64,000 nucleotides of DNA from Flavobacterium yafengii. GTDB lineage: Bacteria > Bacteroidota > Bacteroidia > Flavobacteriales > Flavobacteriaceae. The translations under genes were made by a program, and so were the position numbers. The notes under the pieces were generated by a model. That model worked only from the letters and a program-made list of their open reading frames with translations. It did not search any database and had not been told where the DNA came from. Below, piece by piece: positions 7,420 to 17,382 of the stretch. The stretch spans positions 744,001 through 808,000 of the forward strand of contig NZ_JASCRY010000001.1 of NCBI RefSeq assembly GCF_030010375.1, written 5' to 3'. Numbering within the stretch: position 1 is the stretch's first letter; each line of letters begins with the position of its first letter.

Positions 7420-10257
7420 ATGAAAAAAATAGTACTCTTCTCAGCCCTTATCGTACAAAGTATCTCTTGGGGACAAGTTTCTGCGGAAGCGATTCAGCAA
7501 TCATTGGAAGCCAAAAAAGGAATGGAAAATCAATCGCTTTTTCAAAGTGTTACTTTCGAAAATGTGGGGCCAACGGTGATGAGCGGCAGAGTGGTGGATG
7601 TGGACGTAAACCCGGAAAATCCCACCGAATTTTATGTGGGTTATGCTTCAGGTGGACTTTGGTACACGAATAATAATGGGATGAGTTTTTCGCCAGTTAT
7701 GGATGCGGCGCCTACGCAAAATGTGGGTGATATCGCGATAGACTGGAGACGAGGGACGATTTGGGTAGGAACTGGCGAAGTAAATTCGTCCCGATCCTCT
7801 TATGCCGGAATTGGAATTTTGAAATCTGAAGATAAAGGAAAGACTTGGCAAAATATGGGATTACACGACAGTCATCACATCAGCAGAATCCTGATTAATC
7901 CATCAAATCCAGATGAAGTTGTTGTGGGCGCAGTGGGGCATTTGTATTCAAAAAATGAAGAAAGAGGAATTTATAAAACGACAAATGGAGGAAAAACATG
8001 GAGTAAAACACTTTATATCGACGATGAAACGGGGATTATTGATGTGGCTGTTTCGCCAAAAAACTTCAAGGTTCAATATGCGGCTTCTTGGAGTAAAGAC
8101 AGAAAAGCGTGGGATTTTATAGGAAGTGGCGCGACTTCGGGAATTTATAAAAGTGAAGATGCGGGATTGACATGGAAGCTTTTCACAACTGGTGAAAGCG
8201 GATTTCCTGTAGGGGAAGGCGTTGGGAGAATTGGTTTAGCGGTGTATGATGATGATAACGTGTATGCCATTTTGGATAACCAATTCAAAAGACCGTTGCA
8301 GTCCAAAAAAAGCAATTCGTTACCGATTGCATTTTCTGTTCCGGGAGACGAATTCCTGAAATTGCCCAATAAAAGTTTGAATTCTATTTTAAAGAATTAC
8401 GGTTTAACCGAAAAATACAGAGCTGAAAACATCAAGCATTGGGTTCAAAACGGGTATTTGCAACCTAATGAAGCTGCCAAAGTAGTTTTGGATGCGATAA
8501 ATAGTTTAGCTGAAACAGAAGTTATCGGAGCTGAAGTTTACAAATCAAGTAACGGAGGAAAAAACTGGACGAAGACCCACCAGGATTTTATTGATGATTT
8601 CTTTTATTCGTACGGCTATTATTTCAGTGTTATATCTGTTGATCCAAACGATGTCAATAAAATTTATTTATCGGGCGTACCCATTATAAAATCAAATGAT
8701 GGCGGAAAAACATTCACCTCCATAAGCGAAGAGAATGTTCATGCAGATCATCACGTAGTTTGGCTGAACCCAAATAAATCCGGGCATTTAATTAATGGAA
8801 ATGACGGCGGTTTGAACATTTCATATGATGATGGAGCACATTGGGTAAAAAGTAATTCGCATTCCGTAAGTCAGTTTTATGCAGTGAATGTAGATGAGCA
8901 GGAACCGTATAATATCTATGGCGGCATGCAGGATAATGGTGTTTGGGTTGGACCAAGTACTTACAAATATTCCTCAGAATGGTACCAAACCGGAAAATAT
9001 CCTTATGAAAATTTGATGGGTGGTGACGGTATGCAAACTCAAATCGACAAAAGAAATCCTAATATTGTTTTTACTGGTTTTCAATTTGGGAATTATTATA
9101 GAATTGATCGTGCGAATAACAAACGAGAGTATGTATCGCCAAAGCCAAAAAAGGATGAAAAACCATTCCGATTCAATTGGCAGACGCCTATCTTATTGTC
9201 TTCGCACAACCAAGATATTTTATATATGGGGTCTAATTTCTTGCATCGTTCTATGAATCAAGGGCAAACTTGGACGGCTATTTCACCTGATTTGACGCAA
9301 GGAGTTAAAGAAGGAAATGTAGCTTTTGGAACTATCGCTGCTATCAGCGAAAGCGCTTTGCAGTTTGGTTTACTCTATACAGGAAGTGATGATGGATTAA
9401 TTCATGTTTCGAAAGACGGTGGTGCGACTTGGAACAAAATTTCGGGGAATTTGCCTCAAAACAGATGGGTTTCCAGAGTCGTGGCTTCGGCCCACAAGAA
9501 AGAAAGAGTGTATGCAACTTTAAACGGATATCGAAATGATGATTTCACAAGTTATGTATATGTGTCAGATGATTTTGGGCAAACCTGGAAAAACATCGCC
9601 AATAATTTGCCTGTAAGTCCAGTGAATGTAATTGTGGAGGATAATGTCAACGAGAATGTTTTGTACGTGGGAACGGATAACGGATTGTATGTTTCGTTAA
9701 ACAAAGGAACGAGCTGGGATGATTTTTCTAGCGGAATTCCAAACGTTGCCGTTCATGATGTAGTGATTCAAAAGAAAGCAAAAGATTTAGTGGTGGGAAC
9801 TCACGGTCGTTCAGTGTACAAAGTTAATTTGGAACAAGTGCAACAATTGAGTGATAAAGTCATAGCGGAAAATCTTCATGTTTTTGAGCTTAAAAAGATA
9901 AAAAAATCAAGAGAATGGGGCAACAGTTGGAGTTCTTGGGCTAAGGCTTCAGAACCAAAAGCAGAGGTTTGGTTTTATTCGAATGAAAATGCAGAAGTGC
10001 TTTTGCAAATTGAAAATAGCTTGAAAGAAGTGGTTTATTCTCAGAAAGTGAAAGCCGTAAAAGGATTGAACAAACATATTTATGATCTTTCCATAACGAA
10101 AGCAACTGCCGATAATTGGAAAAATAAAGACAAAAAACTAAAATTGGAACAAGCTAAAAACGGTAAATATTACCTTCCAATTTCAGTGAATAAAATTAGC
10201 ATTCAAAAAGGAAGTGAGAAAGTCGTTACTGATCTTGAAATTATTGAATCAAAATAA
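7420..10257 (+). CDS. Secreted Asp-box (BNR/sortilin-like) beta-propeller protein
   Basis: 945 residues beginning with a Sec signal peptide (KKIVLFSALIVQSISWGQ). At least ten Asp-box motifs (S/T-x-D-x-G-x-T-W type) recur along the chain, for example SEDKGKTW, TNGGKTW, SEDAGLTW, SNGGKNW, SNDGGKTF, SYDDGAHW, NQGQTW, KDGGATW, SDDFGQTW and NKGTSW. This indicates one or two VPS10/sortilin-like propellers. A Lys-rich non-propeller region (about 830-945) ends the protein. No sialidase FRIP/RIP motif or catalytic Tyr/Glu pair was recognised, so enzymatic activity is not claimed. It is likely periplasmic or surface exposed. The start at 7420 gives a clean signal peptide; an overlapping frame at 7389 is spurious. 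Confidence 0.88.
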   Translation: MKKIVLFSALIVQSISWGQVSAEAIQQSLEAKKGMENQSLFQSVTFENVGPTVMSGRVVDVDVNPENPTEFYVGYASGGLWYTNNNGMSFSPVMDAAPTQNVGDIAIDWRRGTIWVGTGEVNSSRSSYAGIGILKSEDKGKTWQNMGLHDSHHISRILINPSNPDEVVVGAVGHLYSKNEERGIYKTTNGGKTWSKTLYIDDETGIIDVAVSPKNFKVQYAASWSKDRKAWDFIGSGATSGIYKSEDAGLTWKLFTTGESGFPVGEGVGRIGLAVYDDDNVYAILDNQFKRPLQSKKSNSLPIAFSVPGDEFLKLPNKSLNSILKNYGLTEKYRAENIKHWVQNGYLQPNEAAKVVLDAINSLAETEVIGAEVYKSSNGGKNWTKTHQDFIDDFFYSYGYYFSVISVDPNDVNKIYLSGVPIIKSNDGGKTFTSISEENVHADHHVVWLNPNKSGHLINGNDGGLNISYDDGAHWVKSNSHSVSQFYAVNVDEQEPYNIYGGMQDNGVWVGPSTYKYSSEWYQTGKYPYENLMGGDGMQTQIDKRNPNIVFTGFQFGNYYRIDRANNKREYVSPKPKKDEKPFRFNWQTPILLSSHNQDILYMGSNFLHRSMNQGQTWTAISPDLTQGVKEGNVAFGTIAAISESALQFGLLYTGSDDGLIHVSKDGGATWNKISGNLPQNRWVSRVVASAHKKERVYATLNGYRNDDFTSYVYVSDDFGQTWKNIANNLPVSPVNVIVEDNVNENVLYVGTDNGLYVSLNKGTSWDDFSSGIPNVAVHDVVIQKKAKDLVVGTHGRSVYKVNLEQVQQLSDKVIAENLHVFELKKIKKSREWGNSWSSWAKASEPKAEVWFYSNENAEVLLQIENSLKEVVYSQKVKAVKGLNKHIYDLSITKATADNWKNKDKKLKLEQAKNGKYYLPISVNKISIQKGSEKVVTDLEIIESK

Positions 10258-10272
10258 ACAGTCCTATTGTTT

Positions 10273-10313
10273 TAAAAAAAAAACACGATTCCATCTGAAA
10301 TCGTGTTTTTTTT
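10273..10313. terminator. Bidirectional terminator
   Basis: AAAACACGATT / AATCGTGTTTT hairpin with long A and T tracts on either side, between the convergent Asp-box gene and aceA. Confidence 0.9.
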
Positions 10314-10329
10314 ATGGCTGCTACTTTGT

Positions 10330-11610
10330 TTAAAACTGTGCTACTTCTGTAGAATCTTTCATGGCAGTGGTAGAAGATTTTCCAATTGTCACAGTATTTT
10401 GTACCGCATCAAAATAAGAAGTTCCTACAAAACCTTGATGTTTTACCGCTTTGAAACCGTGTTTTTGTAGAGCAAATTCTCTTTCTTGTAATTCAGAATA
10501 TCCGGCCATTCCTCTTTCTTTGTAGGCTTTAGACAATTCGAACATACTGGTATTTAACGCGTGGAATCCCGCTAATGTGATGAACTGGAATTTGTATCCC
10601 ATTGCCGCAAGATCTTCTCTGAATGTTTCCATTTCGGCAACTGATAATTTTGCAGCCCAGTTGAAAGAAGGCGAGCAGTTGTAAGCCAACATTTTTCCAG
10701 GGAATTTTGCGTGAATTCCTTCGGCAAATTTTCTTGCGTAATCAAGATCCGGATTGCTGGTTTCCATCCAAATTAAATCAGCATAAGGCGCATAACTCAA
10801 TCCTCTGTCAATTCCTTGTTCTACACCACAATTTACATAGAAAAAGCCTTCTCCAGTTTTTTCACCTGTGATGAATTTAGCGTCTCTAGGGTCAATATCG
10901 CTAGTTAATAAGTTGGCTGCGTCAGCATCTGTACGGGCAACAACAATTGTTGGCGTTCCCATTACGTCAGCTGCTAAACGTGCTGCAATTAATTTATTGA
11001 TGGCTTCTTGCGTAGGAACCAATACTTTCCCTCCTAAGTGCCCACATTTTTTTGCAGAACTCAATTGATCTTCAAAGTGAACTCCGGCAGCTCCCGCTTC
11101 AATCATCGATTTCATTAATTCGAAAGCATTAAGGTTTCCTCCAAAACCAGCTTCGGCATCAGCAACAATAGGAACTAGATATTCTTTTTTGTCTGCAGTT
11201 CCGTTAACGACTTGTATTTGATCCGCTCTCAAAAGGGCGTTGTTGATTCGTTTTACTACCAATGGAACACTGTTGGCAGGATATAAAGATTGGTCAGGAT
11301 ACATTTCGCCGGCTACATTTGCATCAGCAGCTACCTGCCATCCGCTCAAATAAATAGCGTCCAATCCCGCTTCTACTTCTTGAATGGCTTGATTTCCGGT
11401 AAGCGCGCCAAGTCCGGCTACAAAATCCTGAGAATTTAGCTTATTCCATAAAGTATTCGCCCCAATTCTGGCTACACTATGCTCTATTTGATAAGAACCT
11501 TGCAATTTTACCACTTCTTCAGCGGTGTATGGTCGCTCAATGCCATTCCATCTTGGGTTCGTAATCCAGTCGGTAACTAATTCTTGAATTCTTGTTTCTG
11601 TAGTTTTCAT
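10330..11610 (-). CDS. aceA: Isocitrate lyase
   Basis: 426 residues, standard for bacterial isocitrate lyase. It cleaves isocitrate to succinate and glyoxylate, the first step of the glyoxylate shunt. The catalytic loop KKCGH (Cys about 190) is intact, and [30 protein letters not shown] and SFNWAAKL correspond to the Mg2+/substrate-binding regions. It lies 43 bp downstream of aceB in the same direction with no terminator between them, so the two form an aceBA operon. It is probably controlled by the divergent XRE-type regulator beyond aceB (inferred from position). Confidence 0.97.
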   Translation of the reverse strand: MKTTETRIQELVTDWITNPRWNGIERPYTAEEVVKLQGSYQIEHSVARIGANTLWNKLNSQDFVAGLGALTGNQAIQEVEAGLDAIYLSGWQVAADANVAGEMYPDQSLYPANSVPLVVKRINNALLRADQIQVVNGTADKKEYLVPIVADAEAGFGGNLNAFELMKSMIEAGAAGVHFEDQLSSAKKCGHLGGKVLVPTQEAINKLIAARLAADVMGTPTIVVARTDADAANLLTSDIDPRDAKFITGEKTGEGFFYVNCGVEQGIDRGLSYAPYADLIWMETSNPDLDYARKFAEGIHAKFPGKMLAYNCSPSFNWAAKLSVAEMETFREDLAAMGYKFQFITLAGFHALNTSMFELSKAYKERGMAGYSELQEREFALQKHGFKAVKHQGFVGTSYFDAVQNTVTIGKSSTTAMKDSTEVAQF

Positions 11611-11653
11611 TTTTTTTTTTGGTTGTTTGTTAATAGGGATTGTAATTAATTTT

Positions 11654-13255
11654 TTAAATGTATTTGTATCCGGGAATTGTCAAAAATTCGATAAAATTGT
11701 CATTCACTACCAGAATGTCTAATAATTGTTCGGCCAATCTGTATTTTTGTTTTTCATGATTTTCATCTCCAACGAGCTTTCTTATTTTTTCAAATTCTTC
11801 CATGGCTAGTCGGTGATAGTATTTTTCATTCAATACTTTTTGATTGTCTAAAACCACTTCGTTTTGTAGCCATTGCCACAATTGTGATCTCGAAATCTCA
11901 GCAGTAGCGGCATCTTCCATTAAATTATGTAAGGCTGCGGCACCTTGTCCGTTGAGCCATGAAGCGATATATAAAACCGAAATACTGATGTTTTTTCGAA
12001 CACCTTCTTCTGTAATGGTTCCTTTTGGAGTTTCCAGTAAATCGCTTTCGGTAACGTGTACATCTTCTCTTTTTACATGAATTTGGTTTTTAGTTGGCAT
12101 GTATTTATCGAATACCGTCATGGCTAGCGAAACCAAATCCGGATGTGCGACCCAAGTTCCGTCATGACCATTTTTTACTTCCCGCTCTTTGTCGACAATT
12201 ACTTTGTCGAAAGCTACTTTATTAGCCTCTTCGTTGTTTTTTATCGGAATTTGTGCCGCCATTCCGCCAATTGCGTGAATATTTCGTTTGTGACACCTTT
12301 GAATCACCAATTGGGAATATGCACTCATAAATGGCGAAGTCATCGTCACTTGATCTCTGTTTGGAACAATGAAAGATGGGTTTTTTCTTAGTTTTTTGAT
12401 GTACGAAAAAATATAATCCCATCGCCCGCAATTAAGACCTACAATATGGTCTTTTAATTCAAAAATGATTTCGTCCAATTGAAAACTGGCAGTTATCGTT
12501 TCGATTAAAACTGTGGCTTTGAATGTTCCGTTTTTTACGCCTAAATATTCCTGTGTAAATTCGAAAACTTCATTCCACCATCTTGCTTCCAGATAGTGTT
12601 CTAGTTTTGGAATATAAAAATACGGCGCCGTTCCATCCTCAATAAGTTGCTTGTGATTGTGAAAAGCATATAATCCAAAGTCGATTAGTGATCCCGAAGT
12701 TTGTTCTCCATCAATCAAAATATTTTTCTCAGGTAAATGCAGTCCTCTTGGGCGAACTAGCAACACGGCAGTTTTGTCGCTCAGACTGTATTTTTTATTT
12801 TTCACAGTGTCTTCAAGAGTGATAGTTTTATTTACCGCGTCTTTCAGGTTTTGTTGACCTGTCATTAAGTTGCTCCAAGTAGGAGAAGTACTGTCTTCAA
12901 AATCAGCCATGAACGTTTTTGCTCCCGAATTCAATGCATTGATGACCATTTTTCTGTCGACAGGACCCGTTATTTCGACTCTTCGATCTAATAAATCCTC
13001 GGGTGTTTTTGCCGCTTTCCAATTACTTTCTCGGATGCTTTTTGTTTCAGCAGGAAAAGTAGGGAAGGCACCTTGATCAAATAAAACTTGTTGCTTTTTT
13101 CGTTCTTCTAAAAGCACTAGTCTTTTTTCGTTGAAATTTTCATGAAGTAAAGACAAAAAAGTCATTGCTTCATCAGTTAAGATTTCCGGGTACTGCTCGG
13201 TAGTTTCTTCTGAAAAATTTAACAAATTTTTCGAATATACTTCTTTAAAATCCAT
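11654..13255 (-). CDS. aceB: Malate synthase A
   Basis: 533 residues, the length of malate synthase isoform A, condensing glyoxylate with acetyl-CoA to malate. Recognisable blocks are [20 protein letters not shown] (about 80-99), [13 protein letters not shown] (about 114), [14 protein letters not shown] with the catalytic-region Arg (about 165), [16 protein letters not shown] and [14 protein letters not shown] with the metal-binding region, and the C-terminal SRSQLWQW cap. It is the first gene of the aceB-aceA operon and is transcribed divergently from the XRE-family regulator across a 161-bp AT-rich control region. Confidence 0.97.
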   Translation of the reverse strand: MDFKEVYSKNLLNFSEETTEQYPEILTDEAMTFLSLLHENFNEKRLVLLEERKKQQVLFDQGAFPTFPAETKSIRESNWKAAKTPEDLLDRRVEITGPVDRKMVINALNSGAKTFMADFEDSTSPTWSNLMTGQQNLKDAVNKTITLEDTVKNKKYSLSDKTAVLLVRPRGLHLPEKNILIDGEQTSGSLIDFGLYAFHNHKQLIEDGTAPYFYIPKLEHYLEARWWNEVFEFTQEYLGVKNGTFKATVLIETITASFQLDEIIFELKDHIVGLNCGRWDYIFSYIKKLRKNPSFIVPNRDQVTMTSPFMSAYSQLVIQRCHKRNIHAIGGMAAQIPIKNNEEANKVAFDKVIVDKEREVKNGHDGTWVAHPDLVSLAMTVFDKYMPTKNQIHVKREDVHVTESDLLETPKGTITEEGVRKNISISVLYIASWLNGQGAAALHNLMEDAATAEISRSQLWQWLQNEVVLDNQKVLNEKYYHRLAMEEFEKIRKLVGDENHEKQKYRLAEQLLDILVVNDNFIEFLTIPGYKYI

Positions 13256-13348
13256 TTTTAAATATATTTAATTTGACAATACTAAATTTTTGTTGATTAT
13301 TTCTAATTGTTCAACACTGCAATAGTACAAAAAGTTTTTTACAAAACA

Positions 13349-13362
13349 AGCGAACGTACGCT
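13349..13362. promoter_or_regulatory. Candidate operator between aceB and its divergent regulator
   Basis: AGCGAACGTACGCT is a near-perfect palindrome (six base pairs out of seven) standing out in an otherwise A/T-rich divergent spacer. It is a candidate binding site for the adjacent HTH regulator; not tested. Confidence 0.4.
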
Positions 13363-13381
13363 AAAAATTAAAAATATTTTT

Positions 13382-13412
13382 TTTGGCGTAAATATTTTTT
13401 AGCTTATCTTTG
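13382..13412 (+). promoter_or_regulatory. Promoter of the XRE/short-chain-acyl regulator
   Basis: TTTG (13382-13385), exactly 19 bp, then TATCTTTG (13405-13412): a full match to the Bacteroidota promoter consensus. The ATG begins only four bases after the -7 box, so transcription would start at or inside the start codon. This implies a leaderless mRNA. Confidence 0.7.
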
Positions 13413-13416
13413 AAAT

Positions 13417-14898
13417 ATGAATATAGAAAAGGATTATATCAAGTTGATTTTTGGGCTTAAACTCAAGCAGGCGCGCACCAATAAGAAGTTGTCTTTATTT
13501 GGTTTGGCTAAAATTACAGATCTTTCAAAATCGTATTTGAATGAAATTGAAAAAGGAAAAAAATATCCTAAAACAGATAAAATTATCCTGCTTTCAGAGA
13601 AATTAGAAATTTCTTATGACAGCATGGTTTCGTTAAAACTGGATAATAATTTGGCGCCTATTGGAGAAATTCTAAAATCAGGTATTCTGAAAGAGATTCC
13701 TTTAGAGATTTTCGGGATTCAAGAAAATGACCTTATCGATATTATTGCTAATGCTCCTGCAAAAGTCAATGCGTTTATAAGTACGATTATTGAGATTGCA
13801 CAACATTATAATTTGACAAGAGAAAGTTTCTTTTTGGCTTCGTTGCGTTCGTACCAAGAAGCGCATACGAATTATTTTGAAGATTTAGAGCAGAAGGTAT
13901 TGCAGTTTTCCAAAGCGTTCCATGTAAATATTGACACCAAAATTTCTATCGAAGAATTAATGGCTATATTGATTGAGGAATATGGGTATACCATCAAAGA
14001 ACTTATTTTTTCTGAACAAGAACAATTGGGGGATTTGAGGTCGATTTTTGTTCCAAAAAGCAAGACTTTGTTACTTTCATTAGATATTGACGAGCCTCAG
14101 AAAGCGTTTATTCTGGCCAAAGAAATTGCGTATAATTACCTTGAGATTACCGAAAGGTTGTATACGTTCAGTTGGATTAAGTTTGATAATTTTGATCAGG
14201 TTCTGAATAACTTTTATGCTTCGTATTTTGCTGGAGCATTGCTTATTCCAAGACAAAAATTGATAGACGAGCTGAATTTATTTTTGTCAAAAACAGATCC
14301 AAAACCTCAGGAGATGATTGCTTTGATGAGTGGGTTTAATGTTTCTCCGGAATCGTTTTACCAAAGGTTGACTAATATTTTACCAAAAGATTTTCAGCTG
14401 AAAAACCTCTTTTTTCTACGATTGTCCCATCAAATAGGAACGGATACGTATCAAATAAAAAAAGAATTACACATCACCAATCAGCAGGAGCCACACGCTA
14501 ATGAAATGAATGAGCATTACTGCCGAAGATGGGTTTCTATACGCACGATTGAGGAATCTTTGAAGCAAAAGAAAAGCCATTTTTTTGATGCGCAAATCTC
14601 CAGTTATGAAAACAGCAAAAATGAATATCTTGTTTTTTCATCAGCAACACCGGATCCGTTTAAGGTAGATTGCATCCGTAGTATTTCGGTAGGGATATTG
14701 ATAACACCTGGAATGAAGAAAAAATTTAAGTTTATTGAAAATGATTCGATTAAAAAACAGATTGTCGGGGTTACCTGTGAAACCTGTGCTGTTAAAAATT
14801 GTTTAGAAAGAGCTTCGCCGCCAATACAATTAGAGCAAAAAATGCGCCATGAAAACACCGATTTAATCGTGCAGCAATACATGACAAAATTTAGTTAG
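13417..14898 (+). CDS. XRE-family regulator with ImmA/IrrE-like and DUF2083 (ScfR-type) domains
   Basis: 493 residues. An N-terminal helix-turn-helix (KLKQARTNKKLSLFGLAKIT and SKSYLNEIEKG, about 13-50) is followed by a long central region resembling the IrrE/ImmA-like part, then a C-terminal Cys-containing segment (GVTCETCAVKNCLERASPP, about 458-475) typical of short-chain-acyl-responsive regulators such as RamB/MccR. RamB-type proteins control glyoxylate-shunt genes in actinobacteria. Divergent placement beside aceBA makes the same role likely here, possibly sensing an acyl-CoA. Repressor or activator cannot be decided. The Cys cluster (three Cys in nine residues) could bind metal or form the ligand site. 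Confidence 0.85.
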   Translation: MNIEKDYIKLIFGLKLKQARTNKKLSLFGLAKITDLSKSYLNEIEKGKKYPKTDKIILLSEKLEISYDSMVSLKLDNNLAPIGEILKSGILKEIPLEIFGIQENDLIDIIANAPAKVNAFISTIIEIAQHYNLTRESFFLASLRSYQEAHTNYFEDLEQKVLQFSKAFHVNIDTKISIEELMAILIEEYGYTIKELIFSEQEQLGDLRSIFVPKSKTLLLSLDIDEPQKAFILAKEIAYNYLEITERLYTFSWIKFDNFDQVLNNFYASYFAGALLIPRQKLIDELNLFLSKTDPKPQEMIALMSGFNVSPESFYQRLTNILPKDFQLKNLFFLRLSHQIGTDTYQIKKELHITNQQEPHANEMNEHYCRRWVSIRTIEESLKQKKSHFFDAQISSYENSKNEYLVFSSATPDPFKVDCIRSISVGILITPGMKKKFKFIENDSIKKQIVGVTCETCAVKNCLERASPPIQLEQKMRHENTDLIVQQYMTKFS

Positions 14899-14916
14899 CG
14901 TAATACTGTCTTTAAA

Positions 14917-14962
14917 TAAAAAAAGCACCGAAAGTTCAAGTATGAATTCACGGTGCTTTTTT
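14917..14962. terminator. Bidirectional terminator
   Basis: AAAAAAGCACCG / CGGTGCTTTTTT hairpin between the convergent regulator and HMG-CoA synthase genes. The loop contains a second small stem, TTCA/TGAA. Confidence 0.9.
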
Positions 14963-14976
14963 GTGGAAGTATAAAA

Positions 14977-16338
14977 TTAATCAACCCATTTGTAATAACG
15001 AGCACCTATTAAATTAGGAATTTCGTTTTCAATTCGGTCTAAAGCCCATTCGTTTTTTGGAGTTTGAATGCTGGTTTTTTGTTCCTTTTTATGTAGTTTA
15101 TTGTAGGTGTCAAAATCAATTTTGAAACTTTCTTCTATTGTTTCAAAAAGGTTTACGCCAGCAATTGCTAATTTCCATTCCGGTTGAATTGTTCCTTCAA
15201 AAACTTTCGATTTTGAACCGCTTCCGTAAGCTAGAAAACCAAATTTACTGTCACTTATTTCTTTTTCGGTATCATAAAAATGGGCCAAAGTAGATAGTAA
15301 TCCCATGAAAATAGAGCCAGTGTACAAGTTTCCAATTAGAGAAGAGGCGATTTCGGCAGGCATTAATTTTTCGTTTATGAATTCTTTATAGGCTTCTGAT
15401 TTGCTGATTTCTTTCAATTTATTTTGGTATTCCGAAGCCTCTTCGTCGCCGGAAATAATCGTATTGGAAGCGTCTAAAGCATAAATTTCAGACAACATTC
15501 GGCGTCCCTGAAAAGCATAAGGCAAATGCATGACGATACTTTTCCAGGAATCGTAAACGGTTTCGGTAGTGTTTTTTAATTTTTTGAATGAAAAATACGC
15601 ATCTCTAGTTCGATCCATATAACATTGATTTGAATATTGACCGTCAAAAACCGGTTGGTCTTTGTGAATTTCAACTTCATTTTCTAAATTTTCAAACCAC
15701 GGTTCATTAGTTGGATTTCCTGTAATTGCTGTTTTCGAAATCGTTCGGTACGGTTTGAAGAAGTCAAAAACTCCTTTTGTGCTCGTTGCCCAATTATTTT
15801 CGAAAGCAATAATTCTTGGGGTTGAAGTAATCAACATTGCTAAAGCGCCTGCGCCTTGCGTATATTCTCCGGTAGAATTTAAATCGTATTTTGCAAAATC
15901 AGTAGTGACAACAATTGCTTTTTTGGTTGGATTCAGTTTTACAAAATCAATACAGTTTTGCATGGCATCAACTCCGCCAATACAAGCAAAAGTAAAATCA
16001 ACCACATCACATTCTGATAAAGTGTTTGCTCCAAATTTCTGCTCCATTAATGCAATCAAAAACGAGCTGATTGGCTTTGAGCTGTCAATGGCACTTTCGG
16101 TTCCTACATAAATTCGGGCGATTTCGTTGAGGTTGATGTTGTTGTCTAAAATTAATTTTGTCAATGCATTGGCACCAAAAACAACTGTGTCTTGATGTGT
16201 GTCCGGCAATGTCATTTTGATTAAACCCAGTCCTTTTTCCAGTTTTTCGGGTTCGATATTTCTGGCTTTTGCCAAAGTATTTATTGGTAAATGTATTTTT
16301 GCAACATCAAAAGAGATGGCGTCAATTCCTGTTTTCAT
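14977..16338 (-). CDS. Hydroxymethylglutaryl-CoA synthase family protein
   Basis: 453 residues of the HMG-CoA synthase branch of the thiolase fold. The catalytic Glu lies in IYVGTESAIDSSKP (about 81), the acyl-accepting Cys in DFTFACIGGVDA (about 118), and the His region in VMHLPYAFQGRRM (about 270). GSGSKSKVFEG near the C-terminus matches the family's closing block. It condenses acetyl-CoA with acetoacetyl-CoA to feed the mevalonate isoprenoid route, which flavobacteria use in place of the MEP pathway. It is monocistronic by spacing, with its own terminator. Confidence 0.92.
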   Translation of the reverse strand: MKTGIDAISFDVAKIHLPINTLAKARNIEPEKLEKGLGLIKMTLPDTHQDTVVFGANALTKLILDNNINLNEIARIYVGTESAIDSSKPISSFLIALMEQKFGANTLSECDVVDFTFACIGGVDAMQNCIDFVKLNPTKKAIVVTTDFAKYDLNSTGEYTQGAGALAMLITSTPRIIAFENNWATSTKGVFDFFKPYRTISKTAITGNPTNEPWFENLENEVEIHKDQPVFDGQYSNQCYMDRTRDAYFSFKKLKNTTETVYDSWKSIVMHLPYAFQGRRMLSEIYALDASNTIISGDEEASEYQNKLKEISKSEAYKEFINEKLMPAEIASSLIGNLYTGSIFMGLLSTLAHFYDTEKEISDSKFGFLAYGSGSKSKVFEGTIQPEWKLAIAGVNLFETIEESFKIDFDTYNKLHKKEQKTSIQTPKNEWALDRIENEIPNLIGARYYKWVD

Positions 16339-16644
16339 TCTTCAATTTTTAACGTGTAAAGTTAAAAACGCATTGTCTCGATACAATTATTTTAAGGATA
16401 TAAAATGATGGTACTTGGTGTTTTTATTGATTTAGAAATAAAGAACAATAAAAATTATTGAATTAGTAATTTTGGGCTGTTTAGAGGTTGGTATTTAGTC
16501 AATTTCGTGGCGTATTATTTAAGATTTTTTTCTTTTTTGTTTAACCGTTTTTCTGGCTGTTTTTGGATTTATGTTTGATATTTAAGGATTTCTTGATATT
16601 TTGTGTAAAACACTTTAAAATCATTATAAATAACAGCGAAAAGG
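16339..16644. other. Gene-free divergent spacer upstream of sdhC
   Basis: About 300 bp of AT-rich DNA between the HMG-CoA synthase start and the sdh promoter. No ORF, tRNA or strong hairpin was found; only a short stem CAATAA/TTATTG at about 16446-16460. It probably holds the minus-strand promoter of the HMG-CoA synthase gene and upstream regulatory sites of sdh. Confidence 0.5.
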
Positions 16645-16675
16645 TTGTAGTTACTGTCTAATTGCTCTATTTTTG
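16645..16675 (+). promoter_or_regulatory. Promoter of sdhCAB
   Basis: TTG (16645-16647), 20 bp, then TATTTTTG (16668-16675), an exact -7 match to TAnnTTTG. It lies 32 bp upstream of the sdhC ATG. Confidence 0.65.
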
Positions 16676-16707
16676 TATAATTTTTTAAAACAAATTATAT
16701 AAATCTT

Positions 16708-17370
16708 ATGGCAAAATCTGCATTATTGAAATCGTCAATAGCAAAAAAAGTAGCTATGGCACTTTCAGGACTTTTTTTGATGTTGTTTCTAGCACAGCAT
16801 TTTTTTATCAATATGACATCGGTGTTTAGTGAAAACACATTCAACTCGATTTCTCATTTTATGGGAAATAATCCATTAGTTCAGTTCGTAATTCAACCTA
16901 TATTGATTGTTGGGGTAGTTTTTCACTTCATCATGGGTATTGTTTTGGATTTTAAAAACCGTGCAGCAAGACCAATTGCTTATGCAAAGAACAACGGCGC
17001 TGCTAACTCATCTTGGGCTTCTAGGAACATGATTATAACTGGCCTAGTGGTTCTTGCTTTTATTATACTGCATTTTTATGATTTCTGGGTTCCAGAAATG
17101 GTGTATAAATATGTAGAAGTTAATTCGCTTGACGAAACTAGATATTTTCATGAAATGACTGCTAAATTTGAAAGTCCGGTTCGTACTGGTTTATACTGTT
17201 TGTCATTTGTATTATTGGCATTGCACTTGTGGCACGGATTCAGTTCTTCTTTTCAATCTGTTGGAGCAAGAAGAGTTTCTTTGGGAACTCAAAAATTCGG
17301 TTACGCGTTTGCAATTATAATTCCTTTTGGATTTATTTTTATTGCATTATTTCATCATTTCAATCATTAA
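16708..17370 (+). CDS. sdhC: Succinate dehydrogenase cytochrome b subunit
   Basis: 220-residue integral membrane subunit with five predicted helices (about 15-35, 65-85, 108-130, 155-175 and 195-218), the single-anchor b558 type. Conserved haem-ligand His residues are seen in LAQHFFINMTS (about 31), HFIMGIVLD, ILHFYDFWVP and LHLWHGFSSSFQS. It anchors SdhAB and passes electrons to menaquinone. No sdhD follows, as expected for Bacteroidota and epsilon-proteobacterial-type enzymes with one di-haem subunit. First gene of sdhCAB, 12 bp before sdhA. Confidence 0.95.
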   Translation: MAKSALLKSSIAKKVAMALSGLFLMLFLAQHFFINMTSVFSENTFNSISHFMGNNPLVQFVIQPILIVGVVFHFIMGIVLDFKNRAARPIAYAKNNGAANSSWASRNMIITGLVVLAFIILHFYDFWVPEMVYKYVEVNSLDETRYFHEMTAKFESPVRTGLYCLSFVLLALHLWHGFSSSFQSVGARRVSLGTQKFGYAFAIIIPFGFIFIALFHHFNH

Positions 17371-17382
17371 TATTCAATTATA

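Noticed and set aside
7389..7673. Separate 94-aa ORF before the Asp-box gene
   Set aside because: Out-of-frame overlap with the signal-peptide region of the large gene.
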